A DNA stretch of 64,000 nt from Chloroflexota bacterium (GTDB taxonomy: Bacteria > Chloroflexota > Dehalococcoidia > JABGRK01), in NCBI GenBank assembly GCA_018648325.1, contig JABGRK010000011.1, positions 21,478-85,477 on the forward strand, read 5' to 3'. The stretch's first letter is position 1. Every line of letters begins with the position of its first letter. This document shows, one piece after another, positions 26,633 through 34,705 of the stretch. Both the position numbers and the translations under genes were made by a program. The notes below the pieces were generated by a model. It was not told where the DNA came from, searched no databases, and saw nothing but the letters and a program-made list of their open reading frames with translations.

Positions 26633-28069
26633 ATGAAAGAAGTACAGACTTTTCGACCACGCCTTAAGGTGCTTGGCAAGCAGCAGGTAGATGCAATTCA
26701 TGCATCAGCGCTGGAAATACTTGCTACCATGGGCGTTAAAATGGAACATCCCGGTGCGCTTGCAATGCTAAAAAACGCCGGATGTGAAGTTTTCAATGAA
26801 GACTGGGTAAAAATTCCGGCCGAGCTTGTTGAAGCTGCCATAAAAACAGCTCCCAAGAAGTTTACTCTTTATGATCAGAATGGTAACCCTGCAATGCCGC
26901 TTGAAGACGGTAACTCCTTTTATGGAACGGGGTCAGACACCAATTTCACTATAGATGTGGAAACCGGGGAGCGCAGACCTACCGTAATTGCAGATGTTGC
27001 CAACTTTGCCAAACTGGTAGATGGTCTGGATAATATTTCTTTTAACATGAGCATGGCAAACGCACAGGATGTGCCAGTAAAGGACATTTACATACATGCT
27101 TTCGTTGCCATGGTTAAGAATACCAATAAACCAATGGTGTTTATTGCTGACAGTGGCCGCGACATTGCCGTAATACATCAGATTGCCTCGGCAATCGCAG
27201 GCGGCGAAGAGAAGTTTAGAGCCAAACCATTCATGCTCAACTATTCCGAGGCGATAAGCCCCTTGCGTTTTCCGGAAACCATAGTAGATAAACTTATCTT
27301 CTGTGCGCAGAAGGGCATACCTTTGTGCCTGCCGTCCGGCTCAAATGCCGGTGGTGGCGCGCCGGTGACGCTGGCAGGAGCTATGGCCATGGGTATTGCC
27401 GAAAACCTAGCTGGTTTGGTAATCCACCAGATGACTAACAAGGGTGCGCCATTCTTGTTCGGGCCAAACGTAAGCGTGCTGGATATGAAATCGGCAGTTG
27501 TTTCCTACGGCTGCCCGGAGTGGAGCCTGTCTCAGGCGGCGCTTGCCGACATGCGCGATGAACTTTACGGCATACCTACGTGGGCCTACGCCGGAGCATC
27601 TGATTCCAAGGTCATGGACGCACAGGCGGGTGCTGAGGCAGCGTTTTCCATATACAGCGCTATGCTGGCCCATGCAAACGTAATACATGACATGGGCTAT
27701 CTGGAATATGGCAGCACCTCGTGTCTGGAAATGGTCACCATGGCCAATGAGCTTGTTGCCATGAGCCGCTTTTTCGCTGGTGGTATTCCTGTAAACGATG
27801 GCACGCTTGCACTTGATGCCCTAAAACGCGTATCTGGCACACCCGGCTCCATGTTCCTTATGGATGACCATACCTTTGAGCATTTTATGGAGGCGCAGTT
27901 CACACCAAAACTGCTAGATCGTTCTCGCTATGACGCATGGGAAGGTGCTGGCTCGCAGGATATGTACAAACGCTGTAACGTAGAGGCAAAGCGCATTCTT
28001 GATGAGCACGAGATGGAGCCCAAATCAAAAGAGGTTCTTGAGCAAATAGATAATATAGTAAGTAAATAG
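26633..28069 (+). CDS. MttB-family (non-pyrrolysine) methyltransferase 1
   Basis: A 478-residue TIM-barrel protein of the trimethylamine methyltransferase superfamily, e.g. 'ALEILATMGVKMEHPGALAMLKNAGCEV', 'NGNPAMPLEDGNSFYGTGSDTN', 'MVFIADSGRD' and 'LEYGSTSCLEMVTMANELVA'. The frame is open throughout with no in-frame amber, so it lacks pyrrolysine and belongs with MtgB, MtpB or MtcB types that demethylate glycine betaine, proline betaine or carnitine. The substrate is unknown. It acts on the corrinoid protein encoded 27 bases upstream. Confidence 0.93.
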   Translation: MKEVQTFRPRLKVLGKQQVDAIHASALEILATMGVKMEHPGALAMLKNAGCEVFNEDWVKIPAELVEAAIKTAPKKFTLYDQNGNPAMPLEDGNSFYGTGSDTNFTIDVETGERRPTVIADVANFAKLVDGLDNISFNMSMANAQDVPVKDIYIHAFVAMVKNTNKPMVFIADSGRDIAVIHQIASAIAGGEEKFRAKPFMLNYSEAISPLRFPETIVDKLIFCAQKGIPLCLPSGSNAGGGAPVTLAGAMAMGIAENLAGLVIHQMTNKGAPFLFGPNVSVLDMKSAVVSYGCPEWSLSQAALADMRDELYGIPTWAYAGASDSKVMDAQAGAEAAFSIYSAMLAHANVIHDMGYLEYGSTSCLEMVTMANELVAMSRFFAGGIPVNDGTLALDALKRVSGTPGSMFLMDDHTFEHFMEAQFTPKLLDRSRYDAWEGAGSQDMYKRCNVEAKRILDEHEMEPKSKEVLEQIDNIVSK

Positions 28070-28082
28070 TTACGGAGAAAAT

Positions 28083-29528
28083 ATGAACAGCAGTGCAAAT
28101 TTTTACCGGCCGCTAACGCCGGCCAATGTAAAACGCATAGATGAAACGGCGCGGCAGATACTCAAAAACGTTGGCGTAAAGATAACCGATGATGTTTACC
28201 TAGACAAACTGGCCAAGTTAGGCACTATCGTCGACAAAGACAACGGCATCGTGCGATTCGAAGATGGCTGGCTTGACGAAATGATCGGTAAAGCCCCTCA
28301 TCGTTATACGGCCTATTCCCGCGATGGTAAGAACGACCTGCACATGGGCAGTGGCGAGGTATATTTTGCCAACGGCGGCCGCGTGTTCCGCATTCTGGAT
28401 ATGAACACCGGCGGATACCGCCTTACCATGCTGCGTGATATAGCCAACACCGCTATGCTGGTCGACAAACTCGACAACATACGCATGTACTTCATCGCCT
28501 GTCAGGCGCATGACCTCAAACCCGAATTCTATCACTTAAATGACTTCTTTGAGGCGTTTAACCATACCACAAAGCATGTCATGGGTGGATGCACTGACAT
28601 TGACGGCGCTAAGCAGGTACACGCACTGGCCAGCATGATCGCCGGTGGGGATGACAATCTGGCCCAGAAGCCGTTTTATTCAATAATAACCAACCCTATA
28701 AGCCCGCTTACCATAGAGGGAAATACGCTTAGCATAATTGAATACTGCACGCAGCGTGGTGTTCCTATAACCTGCGCACCGGCAACCATAGCCGGGGCCA
28801 CCGGACCTGCAACATTGGCCGGAACACTGGCGCAATTGCACGCAGAGGCGCTTGCAGGTGTTGCATTGGCTCAGGCACTAACACCTGGTGCAAAGGTGCT
28901 CTACGGCGCCGTTGCCAACAATATGGACCTGCGCACTATGGAGCTTACCATGGGAAGCGTAGAAATGGGTATGATGAACGCTGCTGCAGTGCAGCTGGCC
29001 AAGCTGTACGACCTGCCAATATATGGCACAGGTGGCCTTACCGAGTCAAAGAGGCCGGATATACAGGCCGGGTTCGAGAAGAACTTTTCCAACCTGATGG
29101 TGGCCATGACCGGCGCCGATCTGATTCACCTGGCCGCAGGCATGCTCGATTCTGGCAACTCTATTTCATATGAGCAGTACGTTATCGACAACGAAAACAT
29201 TGGTATGATACAGCGCATACTATCGGGTATAGACGTTACTGATGATACGCTGGCTTTGGATGTAATAAGCAGTGTAGGGCCCGGTGGAAACTACGTAATG
29301 GAGGAACATACCGTTGATCACATGATGGACCAGTTCTTCTATCCCACCCTCGGTGTTCGCAGCAACTTCGATATTTGGGAGGAGCGGGATCGCCCTAATA
29401 TGCTCAAAGGTGCTTCTGACATGGTGCTAAAGACCCTGCGGGATTGCCATGAATGCGGAGAGGGAGTGCTTGATATAGAGCTTACTGCCGAAATTGAAGC
29501 CGTCTTTCCTCAGATAGATAACATATAG
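28083..29528 (+). CDS. MttB-family (non-pyrrolysine) methyltransferase 2
   Basis: A 481-residue paralogue of the preceding gene in the same operon, 13 bases downstream. Family features include 'ARQILKNVGVKITDDVYLDKLAKLG', 'GEVYFANGGRVFRILDMNTGGYR' and 'MTGADLIHLAAGMLDSGNSISYEQYVIDNE'. It is clearly diverged from the first copy, so the pair may serve two substrates, form a hetero-oligomer, or have different regulation. No amber codon interrupts it. Confidence 0.92.
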   Translation: MNSSANFYRPLTPANVKRIDETARQILKNVGVKITDDVYLDKLAKLGTIVDKDNGIVRFEDGWLDEMIGKAPHRYTAYSRDGKNDLHMGSGEVYFANGGRVFRILDMNTGGYRLTMLRDIANTAMLVDKLDNIRMYFIACQAHDLKPEFYHLNDFFEAFNHTTKHVMGGCTDIDGAKQVHALASMIAGGDDNLAQKPFYSIITNPISPLTIEGNTLSIIEYCTQRGVPITCAPATIAGATGPATLAGTLAQLHAEALAGVALAQALTPGAKVLYGAVANNMDLRTMELTMGSVEMGMMNAAAVQLAKLYDLPIYGTGGLTESKRPDIQAGFEKNFSNLMVAMTGADLIHLAAGMLDSGNSISYEQYVIDNENIGMIQRILSGIDVTDDTLALDVISSVGPGGNYVMEEHTVDHMMDQFFYPTLGVRSNFDIWEERDRPNMLKGASDMVLKTLRDCHECGEGVLDIELTAEIEAVFPQIDNI

Positions 29529-29530
29529 CT

Positions 29531-30124
29531 ATGACATCAACTGACAAAAAACAGGTTATACAGATTGTCGCCTGCCACGTGTTCAAGCCGGCACTTATTG
29601 CACTTGATATAGAGCGGCGATATCCACACGTAAAAGTAATCTACCTTCCGTCTACTCTGCACTCAAACTCAAATGATCTAAAAAACCAATTCCTCAATAA
29701 ACTTGCTGATGCTAAAGAAAAAAACGAGAAAGTGGTTTTTTTGTACGGAGCATGTTTTCCTGATATCGACGATGTCTTAAGCCAGAGTGGTGTCGTTAGA
29801 ACCCCCGGTCATTTCTGCTATGAGATATTGCTGGGTGCCCAGCGTTTCAAAGCAGCTATGGATGAGACCGCAGGGACTTATTTTGCTGAAAAAGACCTTA
29901 TTTTAAATTTCGATAAATTTTGCAGGATACCGCTAGAGCTTGATGATACGGAGATGAGAAAACACTTCTTCGGTCCGTACAAAAAGTTTATGTACATACG
30001 CCAGCCGTTGGATTATGATCTAATGAGCAGAGCATCTGAAATAGCTGAGTTTCTCGGGCTAGCACTTGAAGTGCAGGATGCGGATTATTCTTATCTTCAA
30101 AAACTACTGGATGAGTTAATATAG
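29531..30124 (+). CDS. DUF1638 protein of corrinoid methyltransferase clusters
   Basis: A 197-residue soluble protein, two bases after the second MttB gene. It has the DUF1638 signature: an early Cys in 'VACHVFKPAL', 'VIYLPSTLHSNSNDLK', 'VVFLYGACFPDIDD' and 'VVRTPGHFCYEILLG'. DUF1638 genes are often next to MttB-type genes. Its role is unknown; conserved Cys and His residues hint at a metal or cofactor site. No signal peptide. Confidence 0.8.
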   Translation: MTSTDKKQVIQIVACHVFKPALIALDIERRYPHVKVIYLPSTLHSNSNDLKNQFLNKLADAKEKNEKVVFLYGACFPDIDDVLSQSGVVRTPGHFCYEILLGAQRFKAAMDETAGTYFAEKDLILNFDKFCRIPLELDDTEMRKHFFGPYKKFMYIRQPLDYDLMSRASEIAEFLGLALEVQDADYSYLQKLLDELI

Positions 30125-30128
30125 CGCA

Positions 30129-32033
30129 ATGAGTGCAAAAGAAGTTAAAAAGAAAAAAGCAAGGCAAATCTGGCTAAACGTGTTGCCGGATGACCTGTGG
30201 GTTAAGGTCGATAAGGGCGTTAGCATTTGGGAAGCGTTGGAACATACCGACGTTGACATAGACGGCGATTGTGGCGGGATGGGAACATGTGGCAAGTGCA
30301 AGGTAAAGGTTGTTTCCGAAGTATATCCTCCGTCAGCAGAGGATGAAGATGTGCTTGATCAGGATGAGATTGATCAGGGCATTCGTCTGGCCTGTCAAAC
30401 AAAGATAAACCAGGATATGGTTATTTATACCGGGGAGGAAGAGGAAGAAGAGGAATTTTTAAAAATACTGACCACCAGCCATGTTGTACAGGACCTGTAT
30501 ATACCGCTTTCTGGAATTGATCCGCTGGTGGACAAACGCCTAGTTATATTACCGCCTGATATTCAGCAGGATGGCCTATCCGACATGGATGCCATCAAGC
30601 AAGTGCTCGGACCTGAGTACAACTATCTAAAAGCGCCGCTGAGCTGTTTGCGCAAGCTGACCAGAAACTTAAAGGAAACTGCTTTCCACGGCACAGCTAT
30701 CCTCAACCAGCAGTGGCTGCTTGACTGGCAGAGCGAAAGCAAGGCGGGCCGTGGTTACGGACTGGTGTTTGATCTGGGTACCAGCACCGTGGTCGGCAAA
30801 CTGCTAAGTCTCAATGACGGAACCGAGGTTGGTGTAACATCATGCCTTAACAGTCAGAGCCGCCATGGTGCCGATGTTATCAGCCGTTTGCAATATATAA
30901 AAGACAATGCCAAAGGCGTTGCTCGCATGCATAAATTGCTGGTTGGCGATCTTAATCGATTGACGTCACACCTGCTAAAAACAGCGGGGCTTACAAAGCA
31001 GGATATCTTTGTGGCAGTGGCCGCCGGTAACACAGTCATGCAGCATTTTTTACTCAATCTTACGCCCATTGGTATTGCCGAAGCGCCGTTTTCACCTGTG
31101 GTAACTGATGGGCTTATTAATAAGGCTATAGATGTTGGATTGAAACTGCCTGATACTGCCATCCTCTACACATTACCCATGAAATCGGGTTATGTGGGTG
31201 GTGACCTGCTTAGCGTGGTGCTCACCTCGGGTGTGGCTGAGCAAAAAGATGAAATATATCTGGGACTGGATCTGGGTACCAACGGAGAGATATTCCTGGG
31301 TAGCGGCAAAAGACTGCTTACCTGCTCCGCTGCTGCCGGTCCGGCGCTGGAAGGTGCTAAAATCTCAAGTGGAATGATAGCCAAGGCAGGAGCCATAGAA
31401 AACGTTTCTATTGATGGTGACGGTAATATTAGCTATAGAATCATTGGTAATATCAAGCCAAGAGGCATTTGTGGCAGTGGACTTGTCGATTTGATCGCTG
31501 TACTGCTGCATCTGGGTATTATCGATGATGAAGGGTTGATTCGACCGCCGGATGAAAGTAAGAACAAGGAACTGGCCTCAAGATTGGTCAAGCGTGGCAG
31601 TATTTATGATTTTCGTATTGCTTCCGCAAAGGAAAGCGGTACAGGGAAAGCGGTATACCTTACACAGAACGATGTACGTGCTCTGCAACTAGCCAAAGCT
31701 GCCATCGCTGCCGGAGTGGAGACACTGATAAATGAGATGGGTATCACGGTAAAAGATATAGACCGTGTCTATCTGGCAGGTGCACTGGGCAACTATGTCG
31801 ATCCCTTAAGTACTATCCGCATAGGGCTTCTCCCCCAGGTTGATGTGCAAATCATCAAGTCACTGGGTAATGCTGCTTCTCAGGGTGCTGCTATGGTGCT
31901 GCTGTCAAAAAAATACTGGTATAAAACCACCCAGCTTGCCGATTTCATTGAGCATGTTGAGCTATCTTCTGCTCCGGGATTTAACGACAATTTCATAGAC
32001 CACATGTCTTTCCCCAACCAGAATACCTGGTAA
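30129..32033 (+). CDS. Reductive activator of corrinoid proteins (RACE/RamA-like, 2Fe-2S + ASKHA ATPase)
   Basis: A 634-residue cytoplasmic ATP-dependent activator. A plant-type 2Fe-2S domain has Cys48, Cys54, Cys57 and Cys89 ('DCGGMGTCGKCKV', 'LACQT'). The ASKHA ATPase part begins near 215 with 'GLVFDLGTSTVVGKLLSL', later 'ICGSGLVDLIAVLLHLGIID' and 'VYLAGALGNYVDPLSTIRIGLLP'. RACE proteins reduce Co(II) corrinoid to the active Co(I) form. This matches the need of the corrinoid protein of the same operon. It ends the six-gene methyl-transfer operon; a separate promoter for the next gene lies just downstream. Confidence 0.95.
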   Translation: MSAKEVKKKKARQIWLNVLPDDLWVKVDKGVSIWEALEHTDVDIDGDCGGMGTCGKCKVKVVSEVYPPSAEDEDVLDQDEIDQGIRLACQTKINQDMVIYTGEEEEEEEFLKILTTSHVVQDLYIPLSGIDPLVDKRLVILPPDIQQDGLSDMDAIKQVLGPEYNYLKAPLSCLRKLTRNLKETAFHGTAILNQQWLLDWQSESKAGRGYGLVFDLGTSTVVGKLLSLNDGTEVGVTSCLNSQSRHGADVISRLQYIKDNAKGVARMHKLLVGDLNRLTSHLLKTAGLTKQDIFVAVAAGNTVMQHFLLNLTPIGIAEAPFSPVVTDGLINKAIDVGLKLPDTAILYTLPMKSGYVGGDLLSVVLTSGVAEQKDEIYLGLDLGTNGEIFLGSGKRLLTCSAAAGPALEGAKISSGMIAKAGAIENVSIDGDGNISYRIIGNIKPRGICGSGLVDLIAVLLHLGIIDDEGLIRPPDESKNKELASRLVKRGSIYDFRIASAKESGTGKAVYLTQNDVRALQLAKAAIAAGVETLINEMGITVKDIDRVYLAGALGNYVDPLSTIRIGLLPQVDVQIIKSLGNAASQGAAMVLLSKKYWYKTTQLADFIEHVELSSAPGFNDNFIDHMSFPNQNTW

Positions 32034-32049
32034 ATTCTCCATGTTGCTT

Positions 32050-32077
32050 TTGCTAAAGAGTATCTAAGTGATATAAT
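32050..32077 (+). promoter_or_regulatory. Promoter upstream of the DUF362 gene
   Basis: TTGCTA at 32050-32055, a 16-base spacer, and TATAAT at 32072-32077; an AGGAGG ribosome site follows at 32107-32112. The spacing is that of a housekeeping-sigma promoter and would give a leader of about 40 bases. Confidence 0.55.
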
Positions 32078-32123
32078 ACTGGCACTTGTCCGTGTATATT
32101 GATTGCAGGAGGCCAAAGTCATA

Positions 32124-33125
32124 ATGATGGATTCAAACGTACCACTGGCACGCAGAGGTAGTGAAAACAAAGTTCTCGGTACAAGTGGCAAACCACTGCT
32201 GGTTATAGTTCAGGGCAGTGATATCGATGCTATGATAGATGCCGGGCTTGAAGCTATAGGTGGGCTGAAGAGCGTTATTGGTAGCAACAAACAGGTGCTC
32301 CTGAAACCAAACACCAATCAACGCGATCCTTTTCCCTCAATAACTGCGCCGGAAACTATCCGCGCCGTTGCCCGGCATTGCCGTGATGCTGGGGTGAATC
32401 AGGTCGTTTTGCATGAAGATCATAAGGGTGAACTTGATCCCTATTATGATCCGTCCGAGTTGCAGGGAATAGATGTCCTGATGTCCGGTTCGCAGGATGC
32501 CAGCGAGTATATAGCGGTTGAGTACGATAAGTGGCATGGCGATATGGACCTTGCCAGGGTCATGGCTGGTATGACCGAAGATGATTTTAAAGGACCTGGC
32601 AGCAGGTTGAAGTCTGGGTTTGAAGAAACGAAAGGCCCGCGTATTCGTGTCGCCCGTGCATTGCAGCAGGCGTCAGTAATTATCAATATGCCAGTATTAA
32701 AAAGGCATATGGTGGGGCAGATCACAAGCGCACTTAAAAACCACGTCGGTTCCGTATACGGTCCCCATCGCTGGATTGCGCACGCGCTCGCAGGTAAGAA
32801 TCAGGATTATTTCGATCGTAAAATTGCCGAATTTGCTTCTGCCGTACGCCCCGAGCTTACAATAACCGACGTAAGATCAATTCAGGCTGTTTTCGGGCCG
32901 TTCAGAAGGCCGGATACAAAGATTATCGATGGCGTCAACCACCTGATCATTACCGGCGACATGGTCGCCGCCGACGTTATGGCTATGGATCTAATGAAAA
33001 AACATGATGAGACTTTCACTGCTGAAATGGAATCAATCGTAAATCGCCAGCACAGATACGCTGAGGAGTTGGGTGTGGGAACCAGCGATCTTTCTAAATG
33101 TGAGGTTATCAGAATCAAAACCTAG
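32124..33125 (+). CDS. DUF362 domain protein
   Basis: About 333 residues from ATG 32124 (or the adjacent ATG 32127), 11 bases after AGGAGG. The DUF362 pattern is present: 'VLLKPNTNQRDPFPSITAPETIRAVARHCRDAG', 'VIINMPVLKRHMVGQITSALKNHVG' and 'ITDVRSIQAVFGPFRRPDTKIIDGVNHLIITGDMVAADVMAMDLM'. The family has no settled function; many members carry ferredoxin domains, this one does not. Its stop codon overlaps the stop of the convergent rdhA in the palindrome CTAG. Confidence 0.82.
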   Translation: MMDSNVPLARRGSENKVLGTSGKPLLVIVQGSDIDAMIDAGLEAIGGLKSVIGSNKQVLLKPNTNQRDPFPSITAPETIRAVARHCRDAGVNQVVLHEDHKGELDPYYDPSELQGIDVLMSGSQDASEYIAVEYDKWHGDMDLARVMAGMTEDDFKGPGSRLKSGFEETKGPRIRVARALQQASVIINMPVLKRHMVGQITSALKNHVGSVYGPHRWIAHALAGKNQDYFDRKIAEFASAVRPELTITDVRSIQAVFGPFRRPDTKIIDGVNHLIITGDMVAADVMAMDLMKKHDETFTAEMESIVNRQHRYAEELGVGTSDLSKCEVIRIKT

Positions 33126-34312
33126 CGCTGGTAGTTTTCGGGCTTCCAATTATCCCAGAAGTTGTCTGACTTTTTCGGTTTGTCGTAACCGAATATGCTA
33201 TCCATTTTCACATACAATGGATTTGCCCATCTTGCCTTGTCCACGCACCACTTTACCATGCGGTGGAATGGCGTATGTGGTTTGGTGAATGGGCATACCG
33301 AAACGCATATCTGGCATGGTTTAGCATGTCCATACAGGTTCATGTGGCATGTTTCCGGATTAAATTGCCATTTGAGTTCGTTGTCCGCGTTTGAAACAGT
33401 TACAGGTTTGGTGCTCCGGTCCGTATGTGTGATGGAATGAGACGGGCACGCGTCGGCGCATTTCTTGCAGGCGTTGCAGAACTCGGTCACCCCAAAGTCT
33501 ATGGGCTCATCCTGCACAAGTGGTATATCGGTAAATATCTGCCCAATCCTTACACTTGATCCGTATCGCGGTGTGATCAGCATGCCGTGCCGCCCCAACT
33601 GACCTAGTCCTGCCTGCATGGCCAGCGGTACTGCCAGCGCCACGTCATCAAATGTACAGTCGATCGTTTTGAATCCCAGACACTTGATAAATGCCGACAG
33701 CAGTGCGTTTGTCATCATTTGTCTGTAAGAGTTTGTGGTCCATGTGTTGATGTAGGTTGGGAAATGGCGGCGCAGGTTGTATCCACCGCCGCAGGCAATA
33801 ACTATCGCATATTGATATTCTTGTCCTATCTCCTGCGGTTTATGTCCTTCCTCGCCTTTTTTAGTATCGCAAGTATGAGAGTATACCCACCTGTGGTCCA
33901 GTTTGCAGATGCCCACCATATCGGCACCGAAGTATGTCGCAGCTTTTTTTATATAGTTGGTTATCGTTTTCGGGTCGTTGGTATTAAGGCCTGCTCCAGC
34001 TGGTGGCCTTAAACGTTTGTCTATGGCGGCGAAGGCATCCGGGGCCAGACTCGTATCACCCTGATTGGGTTTAGACTGATTCATCAGCTCCAGCTTGGGA
34101 ACTATAGAGCGGCTTGCAACCCGCATTGCCCAGTCCACCAGTGTCCAGCCGGGCTCGTCGCTCACCGCTGTTCTGGCGGTCAGTTCCTTCATACGCTCCT
34201 TGAACGATTCATCCCACTGACCTCTGCGGCCCATAGTATACTTCTGGTCAAATCTCTCAATCGGACCTGCAATATACTCGTTTTCCCACTCATCTAGGGT
34301 TAATTTCTTCAT
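33122..34312 (-). CDS. Reductive dehalogenase-like protein without Tat signal (1)
   Basis: A 396-residue RdhA-family protein with a corrinoid-binding/reductase core and two C-terminal clusters. 'CNACKKCADACP' gives the first ferredoxin motif and 'CHMNLYGHAKPCQICVSVCP' the second. The core has 'ALAVPLAMQAGLGQLGRHGMLITPRYG' and 'FTDIPLVQDEPIDFGVTEF', typical of RdhA. The N-terminus is cytoplasmic in look ('MKKLTLDEWENEYIAGP') with no twin-arginine signal, and no rdhB anchor is nearby, so it is likely soluble rather than a respiratory periplasmic enzyme. Its stop abuts a convergent DUF362 gene; its start directly follows the preceding small gene. Confidence 0.88.
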   Translation of the reverse strand: MKKLTLDEWENEYIAGPIERFDQKYTMGRRGQWDESFKERMKELTARTAVSDEPGWTLVDWAMRVASRSIVPKLELMNQSKPNQGDTSLAPDAFAAIDKRLRPPAGAGLNTNDPKTITNYIKKAATYFGADMVGICKLDHRWVYSHTCDTKKGEEGHKPQEIGQEYQYAIVIACGGGYNLRRHFPTYINTWTTNSYRQMMTNALLSAFIKCLGFKTIDCTFDDVALAVPLAMQAGLGQLGRHGMLITPRYGSSVRIGQIFTDIPLVQDEPIDFGVTEFCNACKKCADACPSHSITHTDRSTKPVTVSNADNELKWQFNPETCHMNLYGHAKPCQICVSVCPFTKPHTPFHRMVKWCVDKARWANPLYVKMDSIFGYDKPKKSDNFWDNWKPENYQR

Positions 34313-34681
34313 TTATTCCCTGCCCCAAAGTTTTTCTATTTCGTGGCTGAATTGTGTTGTACGGCCTCTCATAAACGTTCTAGCCCTATTCAATATATTC
34401 TTATCATCTCCAAGTTGTTCTAAGACTGTGACGATTACAACATTCTGTATCTCTACGTCATCTGATAGAGCCATTTCCTCTAGAAACTCAAATATTTTAT
34501 CAATGAATTCAGGATTGTTTAGAGTAGACAGCTCCTCAATAAGTAATGGATTTAAGAAATCACCATAAAAAATATGTGGCCCCGGTTTCTCTCCTTGCAT
34601 CCAAGCAAATACTTTTTTCGCTGCGTCAGCAAGTTCAGGGAATCGCTTTATGAGTTCTATATTTAGATTTTCATACTTCAT
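34313..34681 (-). CDS. Small alpha-helical protein between the two rdhA-like genes
   Basis: A 122-residue acidic protein, predicted to be all helical with no signal or membrane segment. It has 'LIKRFPELADAAKKVFAWM' and 'PHIFYGDFLNPLLIEELSTL' and a C-terminal 'HEIEKLWGRE'. This resembles DUF7674-type helical proteins, some of which look like immunity or HEAT-like small proteins, but I cannot assign a function. It is cotranscribed with both rdhA-like genes (25-base gap before, and directly adjacent to the next gene), so it may be a chaperone, assembly partner or regulator of them. Confidence 0.7.
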   Translation of the reverse strand: MKYENLNIELIKRFPELADAAKKVFAWMQGEKPGPHIFYGDFLNPLLIEELSTLNNPEFIDKIFEFLEEMALSDDVEIQNVVIVTVLEQLGDDKNILNRARTFMRGRTTQFSHEIEKLWGRE

Positions 34682-34705
34682 AAGCCACCTATATACATTC
34701 TGTGG

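Noticed and set aside
25975..26679. A 234-codon open frame on the minus strand
   Set aside because: It is antisense to the corrinoid protein gene and has a low-complexity Ser/Pro-rich translation.
26633..29528. Pyrrolysine-containing trimethylamine methyltransferases
   Set aside because: Both MttB-like frames are complete without an in-frame amber codon, so they are the non-pyrrolysine type.
34313..34681. RdhB membrane anchor for the dehalogenase-like proteins
   Set aside because: The small protein has no hydrophobic helices and is acidic throughout, unlike RdhB.
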